This document shows positions 1-8,964 of a stretch of DNA of 36,194 bases, piece after piece (positions within the stretch are counted from its first letter, which is position 1; every line of letters starts with the position of its first letter). The stretch lies in assembly GCA_964519015.1 (NCBI GenBank), contig CAZFHZ010000024.1, positions 1 through 36,194 of the forward strand. The letters are read 5' to 3'. Both the position numbers and the translations under genes were made by a program. The notes below the pieces were generated by a model. That model ran no database searches and was not told where the DNA came from. It was given only the letters and a program-made list of their open reading frames with translations. This stretch comes from CAZFHZ01 sp964519015 (GTDB taxonomy: Bacteria > Blakebacterota > Blakebacteria > Blakebacterales > CAYUVJ01).

Positions 1-561
1 GGGGGCGTCCCGCTTCGGATCGAACCAACTGAAGATCCAGTTGAGCATGCCGAAGATGAAGAGGGTGTAGTGGCGGGTATCCGACTCTCCGCTGCGCTGC
101 CGGCCCGGAGAGGCCAGGATCTCATCGACTATCTCGGCGGCGATCCTGAAATAGCGCCGCCTGAGTTGTTCGATCTCCCGGTATCGGTCACCACTCAGTG
201 ACTGGAGCTCGAACGTGCAGATCTTCATCTCGTTGAAATGCCTGGTATAGAAGGAAAGATGATTATTGATCAGCCGTCTCAGCCTATCCTCGGCCGTACC
301 TCCTTCGCGGTATGACTTCTCCTGTTCCTCGAGCAGGGAGCCGAAGGTGCGGAGCTGGATCTTGTAGAGCAGGTCCTCTTTGCTCTGGAAGTAGTAGTAC
401 ATCCCGGACAGGCTGAATCCGGATTCCCGGGCCACGTCCCGGATTGAGGTGTGATCGTAGCCTTCCCGGGCCATCAGATTGGCGGCGGCGGCAAGGAGCT
501 GCTCCATCTTGAGACTTGATCGTGCGCCGGCCACGTTATTCTTGCTGGATGTGTCGGTCAT
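1..561 (-). CDS. TetR/AcrR-family transcriptional regulator, 3' end cut by window edge
   Basis: The minus-strand frame is open from an ATG at 561 to the window edge (187 codons visible). The N-terminal third is a TetR helix-turn-helix: residues about 18-65 carry the recognition-helix pattern ending in SGMYYYFQSKEDLL, which is diagnostic of the family. The rest is the usual helical ligand and dimerisation domain, so little is missing. It is divergent from the beta-oxidation operon starting at 794. TetR-type FadR/PsrA proteins repress such operons and are released by long-chain acyl-CoA, so control of the neighbouring fad genes is the natural inference; the ligand cannot be read from sequence. 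A later in-frame ATG at 507 is an alternative start but would trim the first helix. Confidence 0.9.
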   Translation of the reverse strand, partial: MTDTSSKNNVAGARSSLKMEQLLAAAANLMAREGYDHTSIRDVARESGFSLSGMYYYFQSKEDLLYKIQLRTFGSLLEEQEKSYREGGTAEDRLRRLINNHLSFYTRHFNEMKICTFELQSLSGDRYREIEQLRRRYFRIAAEIVDEILASPGRQRSGESDTRHYTLFIFGMLNWIFSWFDPKRDAP

Positions 562-793
562 GGCGGATGAGTGTCCCGGGAATGAGGAATCCCTGGTTCT
601 CGTGCCGTTGCGCTTGTTTAGAACAAACGTTCGATAGCGCATCGTATTCGTCTTTCGATTGCGGCGTCAACCGGTCAGGGCGGGGTGGCCGGCCGGACGG
701 CCGGAAAGGCTCGGATTGCGGGGAATGCCGTCAACCGATAGCATCTGTGCGGTCAACGGCGAGATCCTGAAAACCGGATGAGGTTCGGCGAAG
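562..793. promoter_or_regulatory. Divergent control region between the TetR regulator and the beta-oxidation operon
   Basis: This 232-base region has no gene I can support. At 614-632 there is an AT-richer patch with overlapping small inverted repeats: TTGTT-TAG-AACAA (614-626) and GAAC-AAAC-GTTC (621-632). Their position between a TetR gene and its divergent operon is where an operator would be expected. No convincing -35/-10 pair stands out. Assignment as the TetR operator is inference. Confidence 0.35.
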
Positions 794-2002
794 ATGAAAT
801 CCAGAGACGCGGTGATCGTCGAGGCGGTGCGGACCCCTGTCGGCAGGTATGGTGGGGTGTTGAAGAATGTCCGGCCGGACGACCTGGCGGCACGTATGCT
901 GAGGGAAGTGGTCGACCGGAGCGGCCTGGATCCGGCCGGGTTGGAGGACGTACTGCTCGGAGCCTCGAACCAGGCCGGTGAAGACAACCGGAACGTCGCC
1001 CGCATGGCCTCCCTCCTGGCCGGCTTTCCTGTCGAGGTCGCCGGCTGCACGGTCAACCGGCTCTGCGGCTCCGGTCTGGAGGCCTTGAACCAGGCCGCCA
1101 TGGCCATCCGGACCGGCATGGGAGAGGTGTTCCTGGCCGGTGGGGTGGAGAGCATGAGCCGTGCTCCACTGGTGGTAGGGAAGCCCGAGATGGCCTTCGA
1201 CCGCAGCCAGAAGATGTTCGATTCCACGATCGGCTGGAGGTTCCTCAATCCGGAACTGGCCGCCCTATACCCTCCCTTGAGTATGGGGGAGACGGCCGAG
1301 AACCTGGTCGAAGCCTTCGCGGTCAGCCGGGAGGAACAGGACCTCTTCGCCCTGGAAAGTCACCGCAGGGCGGTCGCCGCCTGGGAGGAGGGGCGGTTCA
1401 CGGAAGAGACGATCCCGGTTGTCGTTCCGGGGCGCCGGGGAGAGGCGATCACGGTGGATCGGGATGAAGGCCCCCGTCACGACACCTCCCTGGAAAAACT
1501 GGCCGCGCTGCCGCCGGTCTTCCGGGAAAGGGGCACCGTCACGGCCGGTAACTCTTCCGGCATCAACGATGGCGCGGCGGTATTGTTGGTCATGGAACGC
1601 CGTGTCGCGGACCGGTTGGGGCTGAAACCGATGGCCCGTTGGATCGCCTCGGCCGTCGCGGGGGTAGAGCCCGGGATGATGGGGCTCGGACCGATCCCGG
1701 CCACCCGGAAAGTCCTGGCGCGGGCGGGGATAGGACTGGAAGAGATCGACCTGATAGAACTGAACGAGGCCTTCGCCGTCCAGGCGCTTGTCTGCCTCCG
1801 GGAGCTGGGCTTGAATGGGGACCGGACCAACGTGAACGGCGGGGCGATCGCGATCGGTCATCCCCTGGGGAGCACGGGAGCCCGGCTCATGGTGACGCTG
1901 CTTCATGAGATGAGGCGACGGCAGGCACGTTATGGTCTGGTGACCATGTGTGTCGGGGTGGGGCAGGGGGTCGCCACCATTGTGGAAGGAGTCAATGAAT
2001 GA
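794..2002 (+). CDS. Thiolase (acetyl-CoA C-acyltransferase), first of two in the operon
   Basis: This 402-residue protein, a normal length for thiolases, cleaves 3-ketoacyl-CoA with CoA in the last step of beta-oxidation (or runs in reverse). All catalytic parts are visible: nucleophilic Cys91 in NRLCGSG, His356 in AIGHPLGSTGA and the general-base Cys386 in MCVGVGQG. The ATG at 794 has a GAGG about 10 bases upstream. The stop overlaps the next start (ATGA at 1999-2002), indicating translational coupling to the hydratase/dehydrogenase fusion, as in a trifunctional beta-oxidation complex. It resembles FadA, FadI, PcaF and AtoB equally from motifs alone, so chain length and direction are not assigned. 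Cytoplasmic, no signal peptide. Confidence 0.93.
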   Translation: MKSRDAVIVEAVRTPVGRYGGVLKNVRPDDLAARMLREVVDRSGLDPAGLEDVLLGASNQAGEDNRNVARMASLLAGFPVEVAGCTVNRLCGSGLEALNQAAMAIRTGMGEVFLAGGVESMSRAPLVVGKPEMAFDRSQKMFDSTIGWRFLNPELAALYPPLSMGETAENLVEAFAVSREEQDLFALESHRRAVAAWEEGRFTEETIPVVVPGRRGEAITVDRDEGPRHDTSLEKLAALPPVFRERGTVTAGNSSGINDGAAVLLVMERRVADRLGLKPMARWIASAVAGVEPGMMGLGPIPATRKVLARAGIGLEEIDLIELNEAFAVQALVCLRELGLNGDRTNVNGGAIAIGHPLGSTGARLMVTLLHEMRRRQARYGLVTMCVGVGQGVATIVEGVNE

Positions 2003-3966
2003 TCGTCGGCGTCATCGGCTCAGGATCGATCGGACCGGATCTGGCCTACGGTTTCCTTACTGCGCTGGCCGGGGAGGAAGGGAGCAGACTCTACCTGCAC
2101 GATATCCGGGAAGAGGCCCTGAAGGCGGGGATCGGCCGCATTGAAGGGTACATGCAGAAAGGGCTCTCCAGGGGGAAGCTGAGTCCCGGCAAGGTCGAAC
2201 TCATGAAACGGGGGGTGATCCCCACCCTCGACCTGAAGGACCTGGCCGGATGCGACTACGTACTCGAGGCGGCGACCGAAGACCTGGCCGTCAAGAAGAG
2301 GATATTGCGGGATCTGGAGGCCGTCGTCCGGGAGGAGTGCCTGATCGGTTTCGCCACTTCCGGCATACCCAGAGCGATGATCGCAGCCGAGACGGCCCAC
2401 CCGGAACGCTGCTTCGTAAACCATCCGTTCTTCCCCGCCTGGCGGTCGCTGCCGATCGAGGTGGTACTCTCGGGCGATCAAGGTTACAGCGACCGCATGA
2501 TCTCCACCCTGCGCCGACTGGGCAAGGTGCCGATCGTCGCGACCGATGTGCCCTGCTTCGCGGCTGACGACGTCTTCTGCAACTACACGGCTGAGGCAGC
2601 CCGGATCGTCGAGGAAGGGGTGGCTTCTCCCGCGCAGGTGGACAAGATCGTCAACGATGCCATCGGTGGGGGGGGGCCGTTCAACGTCCTCGACCTGACC
2701 GGCGGGAACCTTCTGACCGCCCACTGCCAGAAGCTGATGGTCGAGGCCCCGACCGGCAACGCCTGGTTCGAGCCTCCCTCCATCCTCTACCAACAGGCGG
2801 GCTCACCCTGGCACGACCGGGAGGATCCGGGCGATCCCACCTACGACGAAGCCATTGGGCGCGAAGTCCTCGATCGTATCCTGGCCGTACTGATCGGACG
2901 GACCTTCTTCGTTGTGGATAACGAGGTCTGTCATCCATCCGACTTCAACTGGCTCTCGCTGAATGCGTTGGGATTCCGGGAGGGTCTCCTCGACCTGGCG
3001 GAGGAACTGGGAGTCGACCGCGTGCACGATGTCTGCACCCGGTATGCCGATCGGTACCCCGGCTTCGAGGTGCCGGAGAGCATCCGGGCGAAGGAGTTCC
3101 CCGCCTTCTTCCGGAACGTGCTGGTGGACCCAGGTGACGGGATCGCGGTGGTGACGATCCGCCGGCCGGAGGTCATGAACGCCCTCAACGATCGGACGAT
3201 GGAAGAGCTCCGGATCGTCTTCGAGCGGCTGGCCGCAGACCGTGAGGTGCGGGGGATCGTGCTCACCAGCTACGACGGTTCGATCGCGGGCGCGGATATC
3301 ATGGAGCTGGCCGCCCTCAAAACGCCGCAGGAAGCCGCCGACAAGTGCCGGCGGGGCCATGCGGTCCTGGATCTGATATCGGCCATGGAGAAACCGGTGG
3401 TGGCGGCCGTGGACGGACCGGTGCTGGGCGGGGGATCGGAACTGTCGATGGCGTGTCATGCCAGGGTGGTCGGGCCCGGGTTGATGCTGGGTCAGCCGGA
3501 GGTGAACCTGGGGATCATTCCCGGCTACGGGGGTACCCAGCGCCTCCCCCGCCTGATCGGTCTCGAGCAGGCGCTCGACCTGCTGCGCAGTGGCCGGACG
3601 GTCGGGGCCCCGGAGGCGTGTGCTCTCGGATGGGCCTGGGGTGAACCCGCCTCAGACGTGGTGGGGGCGGCGAAGAACCTCATCGACCGGCATCTCAGAG
3701 GCGAGGTCGAACTCACTCCGGTGACTCCCGATCCGCTGGAGGTGCCGGCGGAACTGCCGCCGACCGATATCGGCCATCGTTCACTCACCATCGATGCGAT
3801 CCTGGTAGCGGCAGTCCGCAACGGGGTGAGTCGGCCGCTGGCCGAGGGACTGGAGATCGAGGCGGAGGCCTTCGGTCGATGCCGCCGAACGCTCGATTAC
3901 GACATCGGCATGAAGAACTTCATCCAGAACGGTCCGCGGGTTCCGGCGGTCTTCATGAACGAATGA
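1999..3966 (+). CDS. Fused 3-hydroxyacyl-CoA dehydrogenase / enoyl-CoA hydratase (dehydrogenase first)
   Basis: This is a 655-residue bifunctional beta-oxidation enzyme. Residues 1-160 form the NAD-binding dehydrogenase domain with a GSGSIG nucleotide loop. The catalytic His142 and Glu154 keep the 12-residue spacing of the His-Glu dyad in known 3-hydroxyacyl-CoA dehydrogenases, although the usual NP segment is altered to PFFPAW. A C-terminal dehydrogenase region follows (to about 350). From about 372 a crotonase domain begins, with the oxyanion-loop segment IAGADIMEL and both catalytic acids: Glu481 in GGGSEL and Glu501 in PEVNLGIIPG. The domain order is the reverse of E. coli FadB and matches the FadN/archaeal type. 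It starts inside the thiolase stop codon and is followed after 12 bases by the second thiolase. Confidence 0.93.
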   Translation: MIVGVIGSGSIGPDLAYGFLTALAGEEGSRLYLHDIREEALKAGIGRIEGYMQKGLSRGKLSPGKVELMKRGVIPTLDLKDLAGCDYVLEAATEDLAVKKRILRDLEAVVREECLIGFATSGIPRAMIAAETAHPERCFVNHPFFPAWRSLPIEVVLSGDQGYSDRMISTLRRLGKVPIVATDVPCFAADDVFCNYTAEAARIVEEGVASPAQVDKIVNDAIGGGGPFNVLDLTGGNLLTAHCQKLMVEAPTGNAWFEPPSILYQQAGSPWHDREDPGDPTYDEAIGREVLDRILAVLIGRTFFVVDNEVCHPSDFNWLSLNALGFREGLLDLAEELGVDRVHDVCTRYADRYPGFEVPESIRAKEFPAFFRNVLVDPGDGIAVVTIRRPEVMNALNDRTMEELRIVFERLAADREVRGIVLTSYDGSIAGADIMELAALKTPQEAADKCRRGHAVLDLISAMEKPVVAAVDGPVLGGGSELSMACHARVVGPGLMLGQPEVNLGIIPGYGGTQRLPRLIGLEQALDLLRSGRTVGAPEACALGWAWGEPASDVVGAAKNLIDRHLRGEVELTPVTPDPLEVPAELPPTDIGHRSLTIDAILVAAVRNGVSRPLAEGLEIEAEAFGRCRRTLDYDIGMKNFIQNGPRVPAVFMNE

Positions 3967-3978
3967 GTGGAGAGGACC

Positions 3979-5259
3979 ATGGGCAACGATGCTTCGATAG
4001 TCATCCTGGACGGAGGTCGCAGGACACCCCGGGCGGATATCCTCCTGGATAATCGGGAACCGGGACTCTTCTCTCGATTCTCGGCCACCCAGCTCGGAGG
4101 ACGGGCGATCAAGGCCACCCTGGAGAATACAGAGATCGATCCGGCCCTCATCGGCCATGTCGTGATGGGAATGGCTCAGCAGACCCACCGGGACTCCATA
4201 TACGGTGCCCAGGGTATGCGTTGGCGGGCCGGCCTCGGTGACGATGTCCCGGCCCTGACGGTGGCGCGCATCTGTGGCAGTGGGGCCGAAGCGATCGCGG
4301 TGGGGGCCGAGATGATCCTGGCGGGATTGCGCCACGATCCCGACCGGCCGTTCATCGTGGTGGGGGGCAGCGAGAGCATGCAGAACCCCCACTGTCTCTA
4401 CAACTATCGTGGCCGGAAGGTCGGTGCGTCCGTCACGAAATACGGACCGGTAGACGTCCGGCAGCTCCCGACGGGAACCCACCTGCAGGATCAGCTCCTG
4501 CTCTACCTCTACGATCCGGGAGCTCAGATGGCCATGGCCAATACGGCGGAGGAGCTGGGACGGCGGTACGGGATCACCCGGGAAGAGGCGGATCGGTTCG
4601 GCTTCCGCTCACAGGTGAACGCCCGAGCAGCCCGCGATGCGGGATGGTTCGATGAGGAGATCGAGCCGATCACCGTCGAGGGTGACGGCACCAGCAGATC
4701 CGTTGAGGTCAAGTACGATACGCACATCATCGATGACGTGTCGCTGGAGAAGATGGCCCGACTCAGCGCCGCCTTCGAGCCGGGAGGGATCATCACCGCG
4801 GGGAACGCCAGCGCCGTGGTGGACGGGGCGGCGGCGATGGTGATCGGTCGGGAATCGGATGCCGGCGAACGCGGGCACAAGCCGATCGCCCGCCTGATCG
4901 GGCTGGGCGTGGCCGCATGCGACCCCCGCATCATGGGGTGGGGACCGGTACCCGCCACCCGGAAGGCGCTCGCGGCGGCAGGCCTGAAGGGGGAGAACCT
5001 GGACATCGTGGAACTCAATGAGGCCTTCGCACCGCAGGCCCTGGCCTGTATCCGCGATTTGGAGGAGATGGGGATCGATCCGGAGAAGATAAATCCGATG
5101 GGGAACGCGATCGCGCTGGGGCATCCCCTCGGCGCCACAGGCGCCATCCTGACCCTGACCTGTACCTACGCGCTGCGCCGGATGAAGAAGAGATACGGAC
5201 TGGTGACGATGTGCATCGGCGGTGGACAGGGGATCGCCCTGGTCCTGGAGGCGCTGTAG
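3979..5259 (+). CDS. Second thiolase (acetyl-CoA C-acyltransferase)
   Basis: This 426-residue thiolase has Cys99 in RICGSGAEA, His382 in ALGHPLGATGA and Cys412 in MCIGGGQG, so all three catalytic motifs are intact. The loop domain is longer than in the first thiolase: an acidic/aromatic stretch at about 150-180 (around LLLYLYDPGAQ) replaces the short covering loop, so it probably accepts a different acyl chain. I chose the ATG at 3979 because GGAG at 3969-3972 sits six bases ahead; a GTG at 3967 directly after the previous stop is possible. Two distinct thiolases in one operon suggest one for long and one for short 3-ketoacyl-CoAs, or one degradative and one condensing; this is inference. Confidence 0.92.
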   Translation: MGNDASIVILDGGRRTPRADILLDNREPGLFSRFSATQLGGRAIKATLENTEIDPALIGHVVMGMAQQTHRDSIYGAQGMRWRAGLGDDVPALTVARICGSGAEAIAVGAEMILAGLRHDPDRPFIVVGGSESMQNPHCLYNYRGRKVGASVTKYGPVDVRQLPTGTHLQDQLLLYLYDPGAQMAMANTAEELGRRYGITREEADRFGFRSQVNARAARDAGWFDEEIEPITVEGDGTSRSVEVKYDTHIIDDVSLEKMARLSAAFEPGGIITAGNASAVVDGAAAMVIGRESDAGERGHKPIARLIGLGVAACDPRIMGWGPVPATRKALAAAGLKGENLDIVELNEAFAPQALACIRDLEEMGIDPEKINPMGNAIALGHPLGATGAILTLTCTYALRRMKKRYGLVTMCIGGGQGIALVLEAL

Positions 5260-5269
5260 ACGGCTATCC

Positions 5270-8089
5270 CTACCGCTTCTTCCGTCTGTTCAGCCCATCC
5301 AGGATCTTCTCGGGCGTGATGGGCAATTCGGTGATGCGCACCCCGCAGGCATCGTGGATCGCATTGGCGATCGCTCCCAGGATGGGGAGGAGGCATCCCT
5401 CCCCGATCTCCTTGGCCCCGAAGGGACCCTGCGGTTCGTAGCTCTCGACCGCCACGGAACGGATCTGCGGGACGTCACCTATGGTCGGGATCAGGTAGGC
5501 CTTCAGGTCGGGATTGACCAGACCTCCGTGGTTGTTGTGAACCGTGTCCTCGAAGAGGGTTTCCCCCAGTCCCATGATGATGCCGCCCTCTACCTGGCCG
5601 TGGAAGGTCACCGGATTGATCACGGTGCCGGAATCGCTGAAGTCGTAAAAGTCCTCGACCGTGACACGTCCGGTTTCCAGGTCGACGCTCACCTCACAGA
5701 CGGCGGTTGCGAAGCTGAAGGCAGGGGAGGTACCGACCGTGCTCCCCTTGAAGTCCCCGCCCAGTCCGGCCGGCGGCCGGTAGTGTCCGGTGCCGACCAG
5801 CGGACCCGATTCCGAGAAGGCGAGACGGGCGGCCTCATCCCAATCCAATCCCTGGTCCGGATCCGATTCGAGCCGGATCCGACCCTCTGCGATCCTCAGG
5901 TCCCCGGCCGGGCAGCCGAGGCGCCGGCCCGCCACCTCCAACAATTTCCGCTTGATCTCGGCCGCGGCCCGCTGCACCGCGTTGCCGGCCATCAGGGTGA
6001 CACGGCTGGAGTAGGAGCCGAGGTCGAGCGGACTCAACACCGAATCGCATTCCGCCAGCCAGATCCGGTCGTAGGGGATCCCCAGCTCTTCAGCTGCGAT
6101 CTGGACCAACACGGTGTCGCTCCCCTGGCCGATCTCGGCCGCCGCGATGTGCAGGGAAGCGGCCCGTCCATCCTCATGCACCCGGATGACGGCGTTGGAG
6201 TGAGGGAAGTCGGAGCGGTAGATCGGATAACCGGCACCCGAGACGAAGCCTCCGCAGCCGACTCCGATGCCCCGACCCGGCGGGAGCTTGCCTTTCTTGG
6301 CGATCCAGCCCGACTCCTCGCGGGCCCGCTCCAGCGTCACCTTGAACTCGCAGGAACCGATATCGAGTGCGTTGCAGGTCCGGGTGTCCGGCTCCATGGC
6401 GTTGCGCAGACGGATCTCGATCGGGTCGATCTTCAGGTCTTCGGCGATCATGTCCAGCAGCGACTCGAAGGCGAACCGGGGCTGGGGGACCCCGTGCCCG
6501 CGCATGGCCCCACTGGCGGGGAGGTTGGTGTAGACGCGCAGACCCTCGAACCGGTAGTTCGAGAACCGGTAGAGGGTGGGGAGCATCGATCCGGCGTAGT
6601 AGGCGGTGATCACTCCGAAGGAGGTGTAGGCCCCGCCGTCCAGGACCGCCTTGGACTGCACGGCCGTTATCGTGCCGTCCTTCTTGACACCGATCTTGAG
6701 ATCGAGGAACTGCTTATGACGGCCTCGGAAGTGGTAGAACATCTCCTTCCGGGAGTACCTCATCATGACCGGCCGGCCGGTCTTCCGGGCCAATATGACC
6801 GCACACAGTTCGAGCGGTGTGGTCTCGGCCTTGGCGCCGAACCCTCCTCCCACCGCCGGGCGGACGATCCGAATGCTCCCCATGGGGAGCTCGAATACCC
6901 GGGAGAGTGTGTGCTGCAGATAATGCGGCACCTGGGTGGAGGACCAGACCGTCAGTTTCCCTCCATGGTGTTCCCAGCGGGCGATGGCGGCGTGCGGTTC
7001 GAGTGGGGACTGGTAGGTGCGGTTACCGACGAACCGCTGCTGGCGGACGTGGTCGGCCTCGGCGAATCCTCTCTCCACATCACCGAAGTCCCAGGAAACC
7101 CGGGTGTTGATGTTGTTCGCGTAGCGGGGGTTCTCCGGGTGGATGAGGGGCGCCCCCTCCGCCATGGCCTGCTCGGGATCGAAGACGGCGGGGAGCTCTT
7201 CGTACTCCACCTCGATGAGTTCCAGCGCCCGCTCTGCCGTGGCTTCGTCCAGGGCGGCCACGGCGGCGACTTCGTCTCCGACATGACGCACCCGTTCCTT
7301 GGCCAGCACCTGTTCGTCGTAGCGGGCCGGGCTTACTCCATACCAGATATCCGGGACGTCCTCGCCGGTGATGACGGCCAGCACACCCGGCAGTTCCCGG
7401 GCGCGGCTGATGTCTATCCGCTTGATGATCCCGTGCGGGATCGGGCTGCCCAGGATCTTTCCGTAGATCATCCCCGGCAGTCTGATGTCGGCCGTGTACT
7501 TGGCCCGCCCGGTCACCTTGTCGGGCCCGTCGTAACGGGTGACCCCACGGCCGACGATGAGGAAGTCGCGTTCCTGGTCCCGCTCATCATCAGCTCGTGG
7601 TGCTGTGTCGAGAACGCCTTCCTGGTGATTCCGCCAATCCTGGATCGCCCGGATGACCCGGTTATAGGAGCCGCAACGACACAGGTTCCCGCTCAGGGTA
7701 GTAAGGATCTCCTCCCGGGTGGGTTCCGGATTTCGATCGATCAAGGCCTTGGTCGCCAGGAGCATGCCGGGCGTACAAAACCCGCACTGGAGCGCGCCAT
7801 GTTTGAGGAATGACTTCTGAAGGGGATGGAGATCTCCTCCCGCTGCCATCCCCTCGATGGTGACGATCTGCGATCCATCGGCTTCGGCGGCCAGGACCAG
7901 GCAGGAGGAGACCGCGCGGCCGTCCATGATCACCGTGCAGACACCGCAATCACCCGTTTCACAACCGTTCTTCGTCCCGGTCAGCCCCAGCTCGTTCCGG
8001 AGGACCTGCTGAAGGGTCGTGCCGGGAGAGATGCCGACCACATGCTTCTGGCCGTTGACGAGCAGGGTCACCAGGAGGGCATCGCTCAT
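5270..8089 (-). CDS. Molybdenum hydroxylase, fused 2Fe-2S and molybdopterin-binding subunit (xanthine dehydrogenase family)
   Basis: The protein has 939 residues. Residues 1-155 form the two-cluster iron-sulfur domain: plant-type cluster ligands Cys43, Cys48, Cys51 and Cys63, and second-cluster ligands Cys102, Cys105, Cys137 and Cys139. After a short linker, residues about 175-939 form the molybdopterin cytosine dinucleotide domain with GGGFGAK at 414-420 and the catalytic glutamate Glu897 in KEIGEG near the C-terminus. This layout matches Desulfovibrio aldehyde oxidoreductase (Mop), which lacks a flavin domain. Here, however, an FAD subunit gene overlaps the start by four bases, so the complex should pass electrons to flavin. 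Substrate is unknown; 4-hydroxybenzoyl-CoA reductase, CO dehydrogenase, nicotinate and aldehyde oxidases share this fold. It converges on the second thiolase with 10 bases between stops. Confidence 0.9.
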   Translation of the reverse strand: MSDALLVTLLVNGQKHVVGISPGTTLQQVLRNELGLTGTKNGCETGDCGVCTVIMDGRAVSSCLVLAAEADGSQIVTIEGMAAGGDLHPLQKSFLKHGALQCGFCTPGMLLATKALIDRNPEPTREEILTTLSGNLCRCGSYNRVIRAIQDWRNHQEGVLDTAPRADDERDQERDFLIVGRGVTRYDGPDKVTGRAKYTADIRLPGMIYGKILGSPIPHGIIKRIDISRARELPGVLAVITGEDVPDIWYGVSPARYDEQVLAKERVRHVGDEVAAVAALDEATAERALELIEVEYEELPAVFDPEQAMAEGAPLIHPENPRYANNINTRVSWDFGDVERGFAEADHVRQQRFVGNRTYQSPLEPHAAIARWEHHGGKLTVWSSTQVPHYLQHTLSRVFELPMGSIRIVRPAVGGGFGAKAETTPLELCAVILARKTGRPVMMRYSRKEMFYHFRGRHKQFLDLKIGVKKDGTITAVQSKAVLDGGAYTSFGVITAYYAGSMLPTLYRFSNYRFEGLRVYTNLPASGAMRGHGVPQPRFAFESLLDMIAEDLKIDPIEIRLRNAMEPDTRTCNALDIGSCEFKVTLERAREESGWIAKKGKLPPGRGIGVGCGGFVSGAGYPIYRSDFPHSNAVIRVHEDGRAASLHIAAAEIGQGSDTVLVQIAAEELGIPYDRIWLAECDSVLSPLDLGSYSSRVTLMAGNAVQRAAAEIKRKLLEVAGRRLGCPAGDLRIAEGRIRLESDPDQGLDWDEAARLAFSESGPLVGTGHYRPPAGLGGDFKGSTVGTSPAFSFATAVCEVSVDLETGRVTVEDFYDFSDSGTVINPVTFHGQVEGGIIMGLGETLFEDTVHNNHGGLVNPDLKAYLIPTIGDVPQIRSVAVESYEPQGPFGAKEIGEGCLLPILGAIANAIHDACGVRITELPITPEKILDGLNRRKKR

Positions 8090-8964
8090 ATCGCCGACTT
8101 CCCTGCTCTGAGAGTGGCTTCCTGAAGGGCCCGGAAGGTCAGGACCGCGACCAGTTTCCGGCGGTATTCGCGACTGCCCCGGATGTCGGTGATCGGCTTC
8201 GCCTCAGTAGCAGCGATCTCCGATGCTCTCCGGAACACATCTTCTGCGGCCGGTTCTCCTTTCAAGGCCTCCATGCAGGCGACGGCCAACAATGGGACCG
8301 GGGCCACCGCGCCCAGGGCGACCCGGGCCTCCCCGATCCTTCCCTCTTTCAGGATGATCCGGACGGCTACCGAGACGACGGCCAGTGAGGAGCCGTGGCG
8401 CAGGGAGAATCTCTGGTAACTCGCTCCGGACCGATCGGGCTGCGAGGGTATCACGATCTCCGTGAGCAGCTCCCCCGGCTCCAGGACCGAGATCCGGGGA
8501 GCGACGAAGAACGCCTCGGCGTCGATGGTCCTGCTCCCTTCCAGGCCCGTCAGGGTGAGCCGGGCTCCGCCGACCACACAGACCGGCGGGGCGTCGGCGC
8601 AGGGCACCGCCCCGCAGAAGTTTCCGCCGATGGTGGCTCGGTTGCGGATCTGCAGAGATCCGATCTTCTGGACGGCGTCGGCCAGGACGGGGAACGTCTG
8701 GTGCACCTCCTGAGAGCGTGTAATCGAATCGAGGGTGGTCATCGCCCCGATGTGCAGGGATCCACCCGCTTGATGGATCCGATTCAGATCGGGGATACGC
8801 GCCAACGAGATCAGGTGCCGGGCCGATGAACGCTTCTCCTTCAAGTCGACCAGGATTTCGGTCCCCCCGGCCAGATACCGCGCATCCCCACCGTAGGTCC
8901 AGCCGAGTTCGGCGGCCTCGGCGAGGGTCGCCGGCCGATGATATGTGAAATCAGGGATGTTCAT
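8086..8964 (-). CDS. FAD-binding subunit of the molybdenum hydroxylase (CoxM/XdhB-like)
   Basis: This is a 292-residue protein of the typical length for the medium flavoprotein subunit of three-component molybdenum hydroxylases. The two FAD-pyrophosphate motifs are present: AGGTE at 32-36 and TIGGN at 111-115, the latter followed by the proline- and aspartate-rich segment AVPCADAPP. The C-terminal third matches the CO dehydrogenase flavoprotein C-terminal domain. Its last codons overlap the first codons of the fused Fe-S/Mo subunit (ATGA at 8086-8089), so the two are co-translated. The FAD would take electrons from the 2Fe-2S clusters and pass them to NAD+ or another acceptor. No maturation genes (XdhC/MobA type) are in view. 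Confidence 0.92.
   Translation of the reverse strand: MNIPDFTYHRPATLAEAAELGWTYGGDARYLAGGTEILVDLKEKRSSARHLISLARIPDLNRIHQAGGSLHIGAMTTLDSITRSQEVHQTFPVLADAVQKIGSLQIRNRATIGGNFCGAVPCADAPPVCVVGGARLTLTGLEGSRTIDAEAFFVAPRISVLEPGELLTEIVIPSQPDRSGASYQRFSLRHGSSLAVVSVAVRIILKEGRIGEARVALGAVAPVPLLAVACMEALKGEPAAEDVFRRASEIAATEAKPITDIRGSREYRRKLVAVLTFRALQEATLRAGKSAI

Noticed and set aside
5222..7813. An 863-codon plus-strand open frame opposite the molybdenum hydroxylase
   Set aside because: It mirrors the GC-rich third positions of the minus-strand gene, has no recognisable domain, and the opposite strand carries all Fe-S and Mo motifs.
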